This document shows, one piece after another, positions 34,805 through 45,640 of a stretch of DNA of 64,000 bases (position 1 is its first letter; each line of letters starts with the position of its first letter). The notes below the pieces were generated by a model. That model saw only the letters and a list, made by a program, of their open reading frames with translations. It had not been told where the DNA came from and searched no databases. The translations under genes were made by a program, and so were the position numbers. Source of the DNA: Romanomermis culicivorax (Eukaryota > Nematoda > Enoplea > Mermithida > Mermithidae); the NCBI GenBank assembly GCA_963922205.1, contig CAWUHX010000045.1, positions 310,001 to 374,000 on the forward strand, read 5' to 3'.

Positions 34805-36792
34805 TTATTGTTACTCCTTCCTTCGCTTGTTATCCTCTAAGCATTAGACAACTTCATAAAATTACACAAGCCAATGGGTCTACGAGTGCTAATACATCAG
34901 TATTCATACAACAATCTGATCTCTATAGGTAAATGCTTTGAAACGAGACGCTGACATAAAGTTTATTGAAGACAATTTGGATGGAGAAATTGTTTCAATA
35001 ACGCAATGATTATAGAGCTTACTCACTGATAATGTCAGCAAACATAAATTCAAGAACTGAGGGTTGGAGACAGTTCAACTCTCGTTAGTGAGTATTTTTA
35101 ATTTTTGGGAACAAAAGACTGAACGACGGGAGAAGAAAAAGCAGAGCTAAGCGACAATTTGGCTAAACGAAAGTGCCAGTATTGATACTGCTTGTTGAAC
35201 AAAGCTAATACTTTTAATTTTTAATATTCCAGATGATGTCTTTCCATCTTTTCAAAGTACATAGTTATGGTTCGGGACTCATTAAGATAGTATGTATGCC
35301 ATTTATTTTGAAAAGATCAATACTTAATGCCTCTATACAAGGTATTTTTCTTCATGATTTTCTAAACTATTCTGTGACTACCGGAATAGATTTCTTCTTG
35401 ATCTCAGGTACGGCTGCATTCGCTGAAACTTTGACAGCTTCATCTCGTTATTTCAAGCGTAAATCAAGTATATTCCATTTACTAGTCCGGTTAACTAATG
35501 GCCAAACAAATTTTAAAATTTTTTGTCAGAATAAAGATCATTCAGAAGAACATGTTATGGTCCACAGTCTCTAAAAGAAAATAAATCATTTTCTCAACTT
35601 AATTGGTAAATAACCTAATTTGTCTATGAAACCGGACCCTGATGCCAAAGTCCAATCAAAGTCACCTCTATGGGCCAACTATTTTTGGAAATTGTATTGC
35701 TCAGTGTTGACGCGAATTTTCATAAAAGTATACACATCAACAGTGAGCATTTAAAAAATTGTCTTTAAAACAATGAGCGGTATCATAGCTTACACGGTGT
35801 GCGTAAATTTCCGTTCCAGAAATCATATGTTTTCCCCTGATGATGTCCTAATTGACATTAATCACACTTCCAAACGCCCGCTGACTGTCACGCTGCGAGT
35901 ACAAACATTCTAGAGCATTTGATGTGTCGGCCTTCTTATCTAAAGGGTCTTTATAAACATTTTTCAATAACATTTTGGTTATGCATGGTTTAGTTCTTTT
36001 TGAATGGGTTTAGTCTGTTTTTTAATGCCTGTAAAAAATGAAAAATGACAAAAAAAGCACTGATGTCAAACACGTCAAATGAGTTTTTACTGTAAAAGTT
36101 TTACACTTACATAGTTCCATATGACGTGGAAACAAGAAAATGACACAAAAATATTGAATTTTTACACATGAACTTCCTCCGCGATAAATTTTTTTAATAA
36201 AAAAACAAGGAATTGAGTATGTTCACAGCTTTTCAATCGTTATGTATAATTCGGCGGCAGAAGATCGTTAAAATATTGTTTCCACACAAGCATTTCACCA
36301 GGAATAGGCTGGTTTCAATCAGCATTTTTTCTCACTCAAAATACTGAAGTTCTCCACACGCATCGTGTGGTTTGTCCATTGATTCATTCTTGATTACATT
36401 TTGTTGTTTACTTCCCCTTCTCCTTGACGCCCCAGCTTTTCATCCACCATAAAGAGAAAGTTCGGTAAAGCTATCAACTGTTTTTCATGAAAAGCTTGTA
36501 AACATTGAGAGTGGAAGGCATGTAATAATATTGTAGAATTCATCTACGATCTAGTTAACTGATTGATGGACAAGTGCGAAAGTCTATTGATTACACATTG
36601 TAATAAACAACATAAGGACTTCACTTCTCTAAAGCTTCAGTGATATGGACATTTGTAATCAGTGAAAATAATGTTAATAATCCTAATCATTTTCATGATG
36701 AAAAATTGCCATATTTTGATTTTTACGAGATGTAAGCATGCACGCACGGCATATAAATTCTGCAGGGGGTCAACCAGTGCAAGGGGTGGGAT
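34805..36792. other. Intergenic, nothing recognised
   Basis: No exon, RNA gene or clear repeat boundary apart from a fragment of the dispersed AT-rich repeat at about 36480-36560. A plus-strand frame at 35233-35574 lacks family resemblance. The last 8 bp are the left target duplication of the next element. Confidence 0.45.
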
Positions 36793-38233
36793 CAGGGTTT
36801 TTTTAGGCCAATTTGGAGCCATGGCTCCTAAAAATTCTGAATTTAGGGGCACAAGCCAAATTGGCTTGTAAAAATGGGCGCCTAACCACCTTTTTGATTA
36901 GGCTATAGGGCTTCCTGTGCGGAGATGCATTTTTATGCATTTTGAAATGAAAAATACCAAAAATTTTCCGGCGCTTCGCGCCAGATTTCAATTCATTTAT
37001 GATTCTTGGCATCATTTCTGTTTTGCGGTTAGAAAATGTCATCCTAGCCTATGCTTATTGCTTTTAGAAACTAGCAAGTTATGGATGAATGTTTGACTAT
37101 GTAGTTTTTTTTCCACGTATTTTGCAAAAATCAACATTTTTCTACATTATTTCTACAAAATCGTTTTGTGACGCTTCAGAAATTTTGACTTTGGTGAACA
37201 TAACTTTTTGCATCTGGAAAATGATTAAAACATCATCAGCATGGGAAAATGACCGAAGTTCTTGCTATCCGAAGAAGCCATTCAGATTCATTGTTGCTTG
37301 CCTAACTTTTTAATTTTAGTCTGCCCTACTGAAAACACAATTAATTCACTGAAAAAATAGACCCTTCATGCAGGAAAAAAATATTAAATGTATTCAATTT
37401 CCAACACTATAGAATATCATAATCTAAAATTTCCTTTCAGTGCTAAGCGCCGGAGATATTCAAGTCCGAAGTAAAATACCTATCGCACTTTTTTATGTTA
37501 TAGATCATGTGAAAACAATCGCTTTTGATAAATAATTGTGATTGGTAAATTGCTGCTCCAGATATATAAGATCCAAAATAGAGGTAAAATGTTTGACCTC
37601 TTCCACCAATCAAATGGTGAAAAGATTGGTCATCGGCAGTTGCACTGGAATGTGCTGAAAAAATTCATTTTCCAATATTCTAGGGGCCTCGGAATCAAAA
37701 TTTTTCGGAGCTACGCACCGAACAAGTTACTTTAGCCAGACTTTTGGTATCTCACCCAAAACTCGAGAAATTCAATTTTAAAAGTTAGGAACTGACGCGA
37801 AGTGAATGAAATACAAGGGAAGTAACTTTTAATCATTTTCCTGATGAAATTTAGAGAATTTATCAATTTTAGAGTGAGCAACTAAATATTAATCTGTGCA
37901 ATCAAATTTTTGCTCAAGTTACAGATCAACCTGGCTTGTGCGAAAAAAACCCTGATGATTAATTTGAATAATGGCTGATCTAATTTGTGAGCCTTATTAT
38001 TCTGTGTGTGATTAAGAATGTATTCAAAATGATTGATCTGTTACATATGTGGGATTCTTTTTGAAGATTTTGAAGAGTGTTTTTGACTAAATTTGCTGAA
38101 AAAACCATTGTGTTTTATTACCACATTTATCTACATACTTTTTAGTTTTGGCTTTTTGAAATTCCTTTTCGCCTGTAAAATTTTGATCTTAGGAACCAAA
38201 TAGCCTGTCGAGAAAAAACAAAAAAAAACCCTG
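36793..38233 (-). mobile_element. CAGGGTTTTTTT hAT-like element, complete, 8-bp TSD
   Basis: The flanks are GGTGGGAT at 36785-36792 and 38234-38241, a perfect 8-bp duplication. Both ends begin CAGGGTTTTTTT. Beside the left end is the palindrome TTTGGAGCCATGGCTCC. GC palindromes lie at 36968-36984 and near 37441-37455. An internal CAGGGTTTTTTTCGCAC motif (minus strand, near 37955) marks what looks like the end of a second element of the same group now carried inside. At 1441 bp it matches 53296-54722 in reverse over its length. No transposase frame is seen. Confidence 0.8.
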
Positions 38234-38392
38234 GGTGGGATAGAAATTTTTTTCGTTCGTGATAACGACAAGAAAACGTCTTCTAACATCCAAGAATCAT
38301 ATTTTTCAACCTATATTAGCCAGATATATGAAATTATTCGCTTAGACAGCACCTTTTCAAGCTTTAATGTTAATTTTTTGGGATCAAGTATA

Positions 38393-39809
38393 TGTAGTAT
38401 AATCAAGTTTTTTTGTTTATTCCAAATTTTATTTGTTCTAGTCTATTTTTGTTTTTCTTTCTCATGTATCACATTTCCAATATCTGCACGTCTGTTTGGC
38501 TTCTGTTTCGATTGGGTAGCAGATCCGCTACCTACTGCACATCTGCTACCTAGTGCACATCCGCTACCTAGTGCACGACTGCTACTTAGTGCACATCCGC
38601 TACCATAGTCAGATCCGCTACTAGACAGCAAAAAATGTGAAAAAGGCTTTGCTATTGTTTTCATGAGGGCTTTCCGAAGACAAAAGAATAAAAGAAAATG
38701 GAATATGGTTGGCGTTCTGCGTGGTAAAAAATATTTTGTTTGCCACTTTTATGGAACCGCAAGAATGGTTAAAAAACGTAATACTACAGAGAGTCTAGCC
38801 AAAGATGAGTCACTAATGAGTAAAGATACGTAATAAAATCAAAAAAATGTCCATGCAACCACATGCTAATGCGTGAAAAATTCTTATTTACATAACAAAG
38901 TGACCACACAAGCACCTCGAGTGACGGAACAATCAGCCTAGACGGACGTTTTTAATTTTTTACCTGTACCAATCCGGGTGATGAAAATATTGTTTTCGTT
39001 TTGTTTTTTAAAATTATTTTCAAGTATTTTATCATTTTGAGTTCAAAATTAAAAAAAGAACTATTGTTGAATATACCTCCCGAGTAGACCAAGGACTGAT
39101 TATTTTCAGCAAACGTGGATCCATGGCAATTATCCCATTTCTATCGAAAATTATTGGGATAACCCTGGGTTTAGAACAACAAACCACTGCATCTCACCAG
39201 GGTTCATGGCACGCATTTGGCAGAACACAATTTCTTGCATTTACTTCAAAAAATATGGGGAAAATAGAAAATTGGAACCGCATATTTCCCAATTTTCAAC
39301 AAATGAAATTTTTAATTTTCACGATACATGCGCCATCTAATTGGTAAAAAAAATTAAATGAGCCTAATAATTTGTAAATGTATACTGTACATTCTTCCAT
39401 AATGAAATCCTGCCTAGGTTATTCAACGCAAAAAATAAATGTAACGTGTTACTTATATACCTCAGCAGAAAGTAGCGGATGTGCACTAGGTAGCGGATCT
39501 GGCACCGACCCTCTGTTTCATTTTCTGTTGTTTTTCCTCATTTTTTTAGACCACCCAATGCACTTTTTTCGCGACGTTTTTCGGCCAACTGTTCTTTGTA
39601 TCAGTTTTCACCCTTGTCTTGCAAATGATTATTATTCTGTTGGTAGAGAATCATTATTGTTGTATTCCGTAGCCCACTGGTGAGGCGTCTTTTCTTTCTT
39701 TTTTGTTCTTGATAATAAATCAGGCGCGAACCTACAGTAGCTCGGTGGACTTTGTCCAAACCAGAACCCGGTCCCTTCACCTCCTACTATCCATAAGCAA
39801 ACCATTACA
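38393..39809 (+). repeat. 5' LTR, split by a hAT-like insertion
   Basis: Segments 38393-38509 and 39520-39809 align with the 3' LTR at 45237-45640, with scattered substitutions. The shared landmarks include ATATCTGCACGTCTGTTTGG, TTTTTCGGCCAACTGTTC and the terminal CCATAAGCAAACCATTACA. Excluding the insertion and its duplication, its length is about 407 bp against 404 bp for the 3' LTR. Confidence 0.85.
38510..39511. mobile_element. hAT-like element inside the 5' LTR, 8-bp TSD
   Basis: TCTGTTTC stands on both sides (38502-38509 and 39512-39519) and occurs once at the matching site of the intact 3' LTR, so insertion site and duplication are certain. The ends carry inverted AGATCCGCTACCTA blocks. 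Several direct copies of TAGTGCACATCCGCTACC follow inside the left end. It is 1002 bp long and has no transposase frame. Confidence 0.85.
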
Positions 39810-39827
39810 TGGTGCATTAGCTGGGAA
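39810..39827 (+). other. Primer binding site, tRNA-Gly type
   Basis: TGGTGCATTAGCTGGGAA directly follows the CA of the 5' LTR. It matches the complement of the 3' end of animal tRNA-Gly (TGGTGCATTGGCCGGGAA) at 16 of 18 positions. This fixes the element's orientation as plus. Confidence 0.8.
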
Positions 39828-39986
39828 AAACAAGGAAGACAGACAGTAGGAGTCGCCAATGGTCAGACAAGGAGGAGGAGTTGCGACTCTAGTCTCAAAA
39901 CAATATAAACTGGTCACTTAATTTGTTTTCGTCAAATAATTCTGATAGGTCGAATTTATTATTGCGTTTCTTTTCAATTTTTGGAC

Positions 39987-41850
39987 ATGGATGCATTGAA
40001 TATCGGTAAGAAACCAAATTTTGTTAGTGTTAATATTAATGATATTATAAACGCACCATATGACTCGCCCTGGTTTAAGTAACTTGATAATGAGTATGGC
40101 GTGAAAGTTGACCTAGCTGAACAAAGAGGCGTTAACAGCAGCATTATAAAATTGTTGTTGAAAGCTTGAAAAATTCTAAGAAAAGATTTAAGAATATAGA
40201 CACCTTTATGTTCAAGTTGCCCGTCCCTGATGAAAAGTCTACTGTAATGAATGATGATAGTAGTGTTCCGAAACAATTTTTTGGTCCTACTGATAAAACT
40301 GATCCAAACTTATCTGAGTCAGAAGATGAAGAGTCTACTAGTGCACATGTAAAAGCAACTGATCATCTTTTCACTCATAAAAATCTGAACACTGAACTTG
40401 TGTCTATGAAACACTTCGAGGAAATGATAACCGAATTAAAGGTAAGTAGTGTTGAACTGAAGCAGATCTTTAGATCTCACTTCGTTGAATTTGCTCAGCT
40501 GAAAGACGTCTTCTACAATTTTAAAACTGCCATGGAACTCGACATCGAATTTGTTCTATCTGATGAGTTCAGTAAAATTCTTTTGAAAAAATCTCGAACT
40601 TTCTCTGATTTGAAACACAATTTTGAATCACGTGTGAATTAAACCCAAGGTTCTATCGATCGTCTCAATAACATGCGTAGGGATTTGTTCTCGAAGATTG
40701 ATGGTCACGTTTCGACTTTGTATTCTGCTGTCGATTCGAACAGATCAGAGATCAAAAAAATTCAGTCCCAACTTTGTTAAAAGAATCTCGATTCAGTTGA
40801 TGATGATGATGTTAAAAACATTTCTGGGCCTTCTCAAGCAAATCTTGAGACTCCCATGCACAATTCTCATGCTAAACAATTCAAGTTCGATTCGCCAAAT
40901 TAAACAAATTTGTCACATACTGATAATGATAATTTCAAGGTTCCGTGTCAATTCAAGTGTTGTAATGGTTCTTCTCCTGAAGAATTTCTTGAATTGTTGG
41001 CCAATCTCGAACGTGCAGCTCATATTTCAGACTGGTCTGATGAGTATAAATGTTGGCTTGTAGTTAACTTAACTGAAGATCGTACAGCTTCTATCCTTGA
41101 TTCTATGGAGTTAGATTGTCAGAAAGATTGGACAAAACTTAAACAGGAGCTGGTTCAAAAATTAGTTCCATTCCAGCATTTTGACAGACTCAAAAATGAG
41201 TTGCGTCAAAGAGGTCAAAAACTTGATGAATGCATTCTAGATTTTTTGAAAGATTTCAGAGAAAAAGCTAGAAATGCTTACATAAGCAAAAAACCTAGTT
41301 TTGATGAATCAGAATTGGTCAATTTGTATATCCAAGCTCTGTGTGATGAAAGTCATGCCTAGAACTGTTCAAACAGAAATGGGCAACCTTGGATGAAGCA
41401 ATTAACTTTGCTGAAAACGAAATTTCGCTCCATCAGTTAGCTAAACTCCGAAACTCATGTTTATTTTCTACGAAAGATTTTGAGGGTATTGGTAAAACTA
41501 GCTCACCTAAGAAAGATTTTGAATCCAGGCAAAATATACCATTTGGTGCCTGTAAACGTAACCAAAATCAATCTTTTTCATTCCAAAATCCTAATCTTTT
41601 ATAACAAAATTCTAAAAATTTTCATGGTCCTACATCGTCCGATTCCAAATGTTTTGGGTGTAATCAGCCAGGCCACTATAAAAAAGAGTGTCCAAATATT
41701 AGTCAGCCACGTCTGTCTGTTTGTTTCAATTGTAATGGCGAAGGGCATAGAGCTTATCAGTGTCCGAGCACCTGGACAAAATCCTGGAACTTCTCATGCT
41801 ACAAATTCGAGACCTACAACAAATTCTAATTCTAACAGTACTTATTGAGC
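39987..41850 (+). pseudogene. gag pseudogene of the Gypsy-type element
   Basis: A gag-like frame starts at the ATG at 39987 and soon meets stops. It continues through frame changes (40166-40639, 40910-41359). The middle has the usual retrotransposon gag capsid pattern around EEFLELLANLERAA, SDEYKCWLVVNL and LKNELRQRGQKLDECI. Near the end are two CCHC zinc knuckles, CFGCNQPGHYKKEC from 41650 and CFNCNGEGHRAYQC shortly after. At least five in-frame stops and two frame changes make it non-functional. The first part (40166-40640) is acidic and helical. Confidence 0.8.
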
Positions 41851-42027
41851 AAATCACCGATTTCTCTCTGCCTTTGATGTTATTGCTGAATAATCTTCAG
41901 CTGTGAAACATGCTAAAACAAAGTTACATGCTAATATCTATGTTCATGGTGGTGAAAGCATGTTGAGAGTGGCCAAAGCAGCCACCTCAACTACGAATTG
42001 TTGCAAAAAGAGAGCACCTTTCTCGCT

Positions 42028-42101
42028 GCTCGGTTGGCTCAGCTGGTTAGAGCGTGCGGATGGTAGCCGCAAGGTCCTGGGTTCAAGTCCCAGACCGAGC
42101 C
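42028..42101 (+). tRNA. tRNA-Thr(GGT)-like unit in mini-LTR 1
   Basis: It folds as a full cloverleaf: acceptor GCTCGGT/ACCGAGC, D stem GCTC/GAGC, anticodon stem TGCGG/CCGCA with loop ATGGTAG (T33, anticodon GGT), T stem CTGGG/CCCAG with loop TTCAAGT. The A box TGGCTCAGCTGG (42035-42046) and B box GGTTCAAGTCC (42080-42090) are intact. A TTTT terminator lies at 42106-42109. The discriminator base would be C, which is unusual. Because it sits in an LTR and GGT is rare as a eukaryotic Thr anticodon, a transposon-borne tRNA-like gene is more likely than a working host tRNA. Confidence 0.6.
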
Positions 42102-42256
42102 TAACTTTTACTGAAGCCCCGAGTGGCGGGAAGAGGTTGCCTCAACACTGGTGGCCCTTGACGGTCCGTCAAACTCGACGGCGGAGGGGTGTTGAGAGTG
42201 GCCAAAGCAGCCACCTCAACTACGAATTGTTGCAAAAAGAGAGCGCCTTTCCCGCT

Positions 42257-42330
42257 GCTCGGTTGGCTCAGTTGGTTAGAGCGTGCGGACGGTAGCCGCA
42301 AGGTCCTGGGTTCAAGTCCCAGACCGAGCC
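42257..42330 (+). tRNA. tRNA-like unit in mini-LTR 2
   Basis: Same cloverleaf as the first copy with all stems paired, A and B boxes intact and the downstream TTTT preserved. The anticodon loop reads ACGGTAG, so the normally invariant T33 is C. That argues against use in translation, while the polymerase III promoter is kept. Confidence 0.55.
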
Positions 42331-42485
42331 TAACTTTTACTGAAGCCCCGAGTGGCGGGAAGAGGTTGCCTCAACACTGGTGGCCCTTGACGGTCCGTCA
42401 AACTCGACGGCGGAGGGATGTTGAGAGTGGCCAAAGCAGCCACCTCAACTACGAATTGTTGCAAAAAGAGAGCGCCTTTCCCGCT

Positions 42486-42559
42486 GCTCTGGTAGCTCAG
42501 TTGGTTAGAGCGTGCGGACGGTAGCCGCAAGGTCCTGGGTTCAAGTCCCAGACCAAGCC
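42486..42559 (+). pseudogene. tRNA-like unit in mini-LTR 3, acceptor stem broken
   Basis: D, anticodon and T arms are kept (loop ACGGTAG), but the acceptor strands GCTCTGG and ACCAAGC no longer pair well. The surrounding LTR also has the most changes. Of the three it is the least tRNA-like. Confidence 0.55.
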
Positions 42560-42611
42560 TAACTTTTACTGAAGCCCCGAGTAGCCGGGAAAAGGTTGCC
42601 TCAACAAGCAA

Positions 42612-43750
42612 AACTCGATGACCCTTGTAGACAATAGGAGCTTATGGAACATTATCCCTTTAGATTTTCTCCAGCTTTTACAAGACAAAGGCGATAAATT
42701 TGTTTATAAGTCGACCAATATCACGAGTATTAAGAGATTATCAGCAAAACTTATTGCAGTTCTGAGTGAAGTTTTCACTGCAATCACATTGGGCAAAGGT
42801 CATAATTCGTTCGCTTTCAAAACGTCATTCCTACTTGTTAAAACCCTGCCTTACAAAATCTTGCTGGGTGCAGAGGTCATGTCAGATGGTAACATATTTG
42901 TCGATATTCCTCAACGGTTGTTCTGAGTAATTTGTCTGAATAGTCGCGAAATTCAAATTCCTCATCTTTTGTCTGTTCTATAACTTGTGAAAGTACTGTA
43001 CTCGTTCTACCAAGTGCAATAGTCTACGCTTATGGCCTAGCCGATGAAAGAGTAGATGGTGTCACTGGTTTAATGGAAAGCATTTCAAATTTTTCAACAA
43101 AAGATGACTTCTGTGGTGCGAATTCATTTGTGGAAGTCAGGAATGGATGCATTCCTGTCATGTTTGTGAATTTCGGAAGAAACGCGTTGTTGTGTGAAAA
43201 AGGTACAGTGGTAAGAATGTTATTTCCACTGGACCAGGAAAGTGTTGTCGCTCGAGCTAGTTGTTCTGCCGGCTTAGCCAATGTTGTGGCACAAGTAAGT
43301 GGGTCCCTCCCAGATAAGGAACAGGGTATTCCAGTGTGTTCTTCACAGTGCACAATGAATGAACATTGCAGACAGGGTTCGTTGAGTCAGACGCCTGTGG
43401 AAGCCAGTGGGACTGATAAACAGATTCTGGTGGAGGGTTGTCAGGATGACCCAATATTTTGCAAAATACTATCTTCCTCCACTGGAATGGATTCAGTTTT
43501 GAATGAAGTTGATAAAAATAAGCTCGTGGCATTTTTGAAACAGAATTCTGATCTGTTTACAGAACTAACAGGTAGAATTGGTCATACCAATGTTGTGAAA
43601 CACAATATTGATACAGGTAACTCGAGTCCATCTGTGCAAACTTCAGCCGGAGTTTGTCCATCTGAGCTTATTTATGGATGAAAACCAATGTTTCCTGTGG
43701 ATCAAATTTTGAGAACCACAATTGATACATCCATAGAAGGTCCATAGGAT
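42612..43750 (+). pseudogene. Protease and internally deleted pol remnant of the Gypsy-type element
   Basis: The frame from 42618 resembles a retropepsin region (TLVDNRSLWNIIPLDF, later YKILLGAEVMSDGNIF), with the usual D-T/S-G changed to DNR. The frame at 43073-43681 is the linker before reverse transcriptase (DLFTELTGRIGHTNVVKHNI, then DTGNSSP). It passes directly into GVCPSELIYG and FPVDQIL, which belong to the C-terminal part of integrase. The breakpoint lies near 43640. The deletion removes about 2-3 kb of normal pol. Stops at 43679 and 43746 follow. Confidence 0.75.
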
Positions 43751-43756
43751 GTCAAC

Positions 43757-45060
43757 ATAGTGAAAGAGAGACTTGAAGCTGCTCAGAGTTCTTCCCAAAC
43801 ATTAGAGCCTGAGTTTTTTGACTTGATTTTAGATGACATCGAGAATGATCAAAATTTCCATAACACTAACAGCCTTATAGAGCGTTCATTTGATTTAGAA
43901 GTTGAGGTTGTTATGGAAGAGTTGAAAAGCCAACAAAAACAGAATACTCAAATAGACTTGCTACCAATTTTAGTTATGCCTCCTCATTTACCACGTCCAC
44001 CTCACAAGCTTCCCACTTTTCTTCATGCAATAGTAGCATCATTTGCTAATCAAGTACAACTTTTTACCAAATGATTACCATTAGCACCAGTTTTAAGAAC
44101 AAATCTCGCCTATTCAAAATTTTGATTTTACTCGCGCGAAATCATCATATTATTTCATGAATTAAATTGTATTGAACATATTGGTACTGCACTTTTAACC
44201 TTATGTTCTGTAATATTTTCGTGCATAAACTATAAAAAGCATTCCACCATAAAAATTGTAAATGGAAACGCCATCAAACGCCAGAGAAGACTGAAAAATG
44301 CTGTCAGAGTAGCCCAGCCAAAACTGAAATCTGCCAAGGAACGTCTTGCTTTCTTCCATCAACAATGTCCACAATATCCTTGTCAGGGAGAAAAAGTGCA
44401 GCTGCCGTCATTGACGTCGAAATTTTCTAGAAGGACGAGTGACCCTGTTACTGCTGATAGCCTAAAAACTTTATTGAATTGTAGGAACGAATTCCAAACA
44501 ATCGATTCGCTTGATAATCAAATGATTTTCCTCGAAAATTTTGTCGACAAATTCACAAAAACGAAATTTGCAGACTACTCTCCTCCTGTAGTTTTACAGC
44601 CCTAGGAAAATTTGCCCCTCCCCAGCAACTTCATCATCCTCAGCATCAAAACCATGTGCCATTTAACCACTGCAACTCAAATCCTTACATCAACCGTCCT
44701 CCACCCCAACATCGTCACAATAATTATCAACATCAATATCGCCATAATGAGAACAATCCTTGCAATAGTAATAATTCTTAAAATGGACGATTGATGAGGA
44801 GCGAACGAAATTACCAACAACCGAGTCATGATTATCATCATCATAATCCCGATATTATCATCATAGCATCATCATCATCACAACGCCCATAATAACAATT
44901 CCTCTCGTCCAGCGAACTCATCTCAAAATCGACAGGGATATTCGAACGAAAATCATAATACTAACAATTTCCAATCTCGACAAAATTGCTACGGCTACAG
45001 TACCCCAATTATGGACAATCGAACAGCAGAAATGGACATCGACAATACCAAAGTTTTTAA
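43757..45060 (+). pseudogene. 3' region of the Gypsy-type element, extra ORF remains
   Basis: After the integrase remnant a frame to 44073 continues with acidic residues (FFDLILDDIENDQ). A second, from about 44280 to 44604, is basic and helical (RQRRLKNAVRVAQPKLKSAK). Beyond its stop the neighbouring frame (44606-44778) is rich in His, Asn, Pro and Gln (PPPQHRHNNYQHQYRHNENN), and the sequence goes on in CAT/ATC units to about 44890. I do not recognise a family; an extra ORF 3' of pol is common in Gypsy-type elements. Confidence 0.5.
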
Positions 45061-45236
45061 ATTTTGTGAGTTGGTTTTTTTGTAATTTTCATTTATTTTG
45101 ATTTCGAAAATTATAGAGTTTTGAATCAACATATTCATGTTATCTTGGTGTATATTTGTTTTTTATTCATGTTTCACTTGCATTTCACATAACCACTTTT
45201 TTTAGTTCGCAGAGCTCACTTTTGGGATCAAAGAAG

Positions 45237-45640
45237 TGTAGTATAATCAAATTTTTTTGTTTATTCCAAACTTTATTTGTTCTAGCCTATTTTTGTTTTT
45301 CTTTCTCATGTATCACATTTCCAATATCTGCACGTCTGTTTGGCTTCTGTTTCATTTTCTGTTGTTTTTCCTCATTTTTTTACACCACCAAATGCACTTT
45401 TTTCGCGACGTTTTTCGGCCAACTGTTCTTTGTATCAGTTTTCATTGTCTTGAAAATGATTATTTTTCTGTTGGTAGAGAATCATTATTGTTGTTTTTTG
45501 CAGCCCACTGGTGAGGCGTCTTTTCTTTCTTTTTTGTTCTTAATAATAAATCAGGCGCCAAACTACAGTAGCTCGGTGGACTTTGTCCAAACTAGAACCC
45601 GGTCCCTTTACCTCCTACTACCCATAGGCAAACCATAACA
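45237..45640 (+). repeat. 3' LTR
   Basis: 404 bp, TG...CA, preceded by the purine-rich GGGATCAAAGAAG as polypurine tract and followed by TATA, the partner of TATA at 38389-38392. It retains the empty site TTCTGTTTCATTTTC of the hAT-like insertion in the 5' LTR. The long frames across it are artefacts. Confidence 0.85.

Larger units (their letters stand above)
41961..42606 (+). mobile_element. TRIM-like array: three tRNA-bearing mini-LTRs with two 42-bp internal domains
   Basis: Three near-identical direct repeats, 41961-42147, 42190-42376 and 42419-42606, each start TGTTGAGAGTGG and end CCTCAACA. Between them stand two 42-bp spacers (42148-42189 and 42377-42418). Each spacer starts C then TGGTGGCCCTTGACGG, placed like a primer binding site. 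Each ends in a purine tract, GGCGGAGGGG or GGCGGAGGGA, placed like a polypurine tract. AGCA flanks the whole (41957-41960 and 42607-42610). TG...CA repeats, a PBS-like and a PPT-like site and a 4-bp duplication are the marks of an LTR retrotransposon, here without any coding part. It interrupts the protease region of the Gypsy-type element. The primer tRNA was not identified. Confidence 0.75.
38393..45640 (+). mobile_element. Decayed Ty3/Gypsy-type LTR retrotransposon, RT region deleted
   Basis: Two LTRs of about 405 bp (38393-39809 including a 1-kb insertion, and 45237-45640) start TGTAGTATAATC and end CA, flanked by TATA on both sides. A primer binding site follows the 5' LTR. Internally there are a broken gag with two zinc knuckles, a protease remnant and a pol region that jumps from the pre-RT linker straight to the integrase tail. 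Reverse transcriptase, RNase H and most of integrase are absent. Multiple stops and frame changes show it is dead. It also hosts two other insertions. Eleven bases just upstream of both LTRs (TTTGGGATCAA) also match, so the exact LTR start is slightly uncertain. Confidence 0.85.

Noticed and set aside
42028..42559. Three host tRNA genes in a cluster
   Set aside because: They lie inside direct repeats with LTR features and a target duplication, two have C33, and one has a broken acceptor stem.
41903..42611. Open frames across the tandem array on both strands
   Set aside because: They repeat with the 229-bp period and have no protein-family resemblance, so they come from the non-coding repeat.
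45156..45638. 160-codon frame over the 3' LTR
   Set aside because: It coincides with the LTR, which is duplicated at 38393-39809 with frame-breaking differences.
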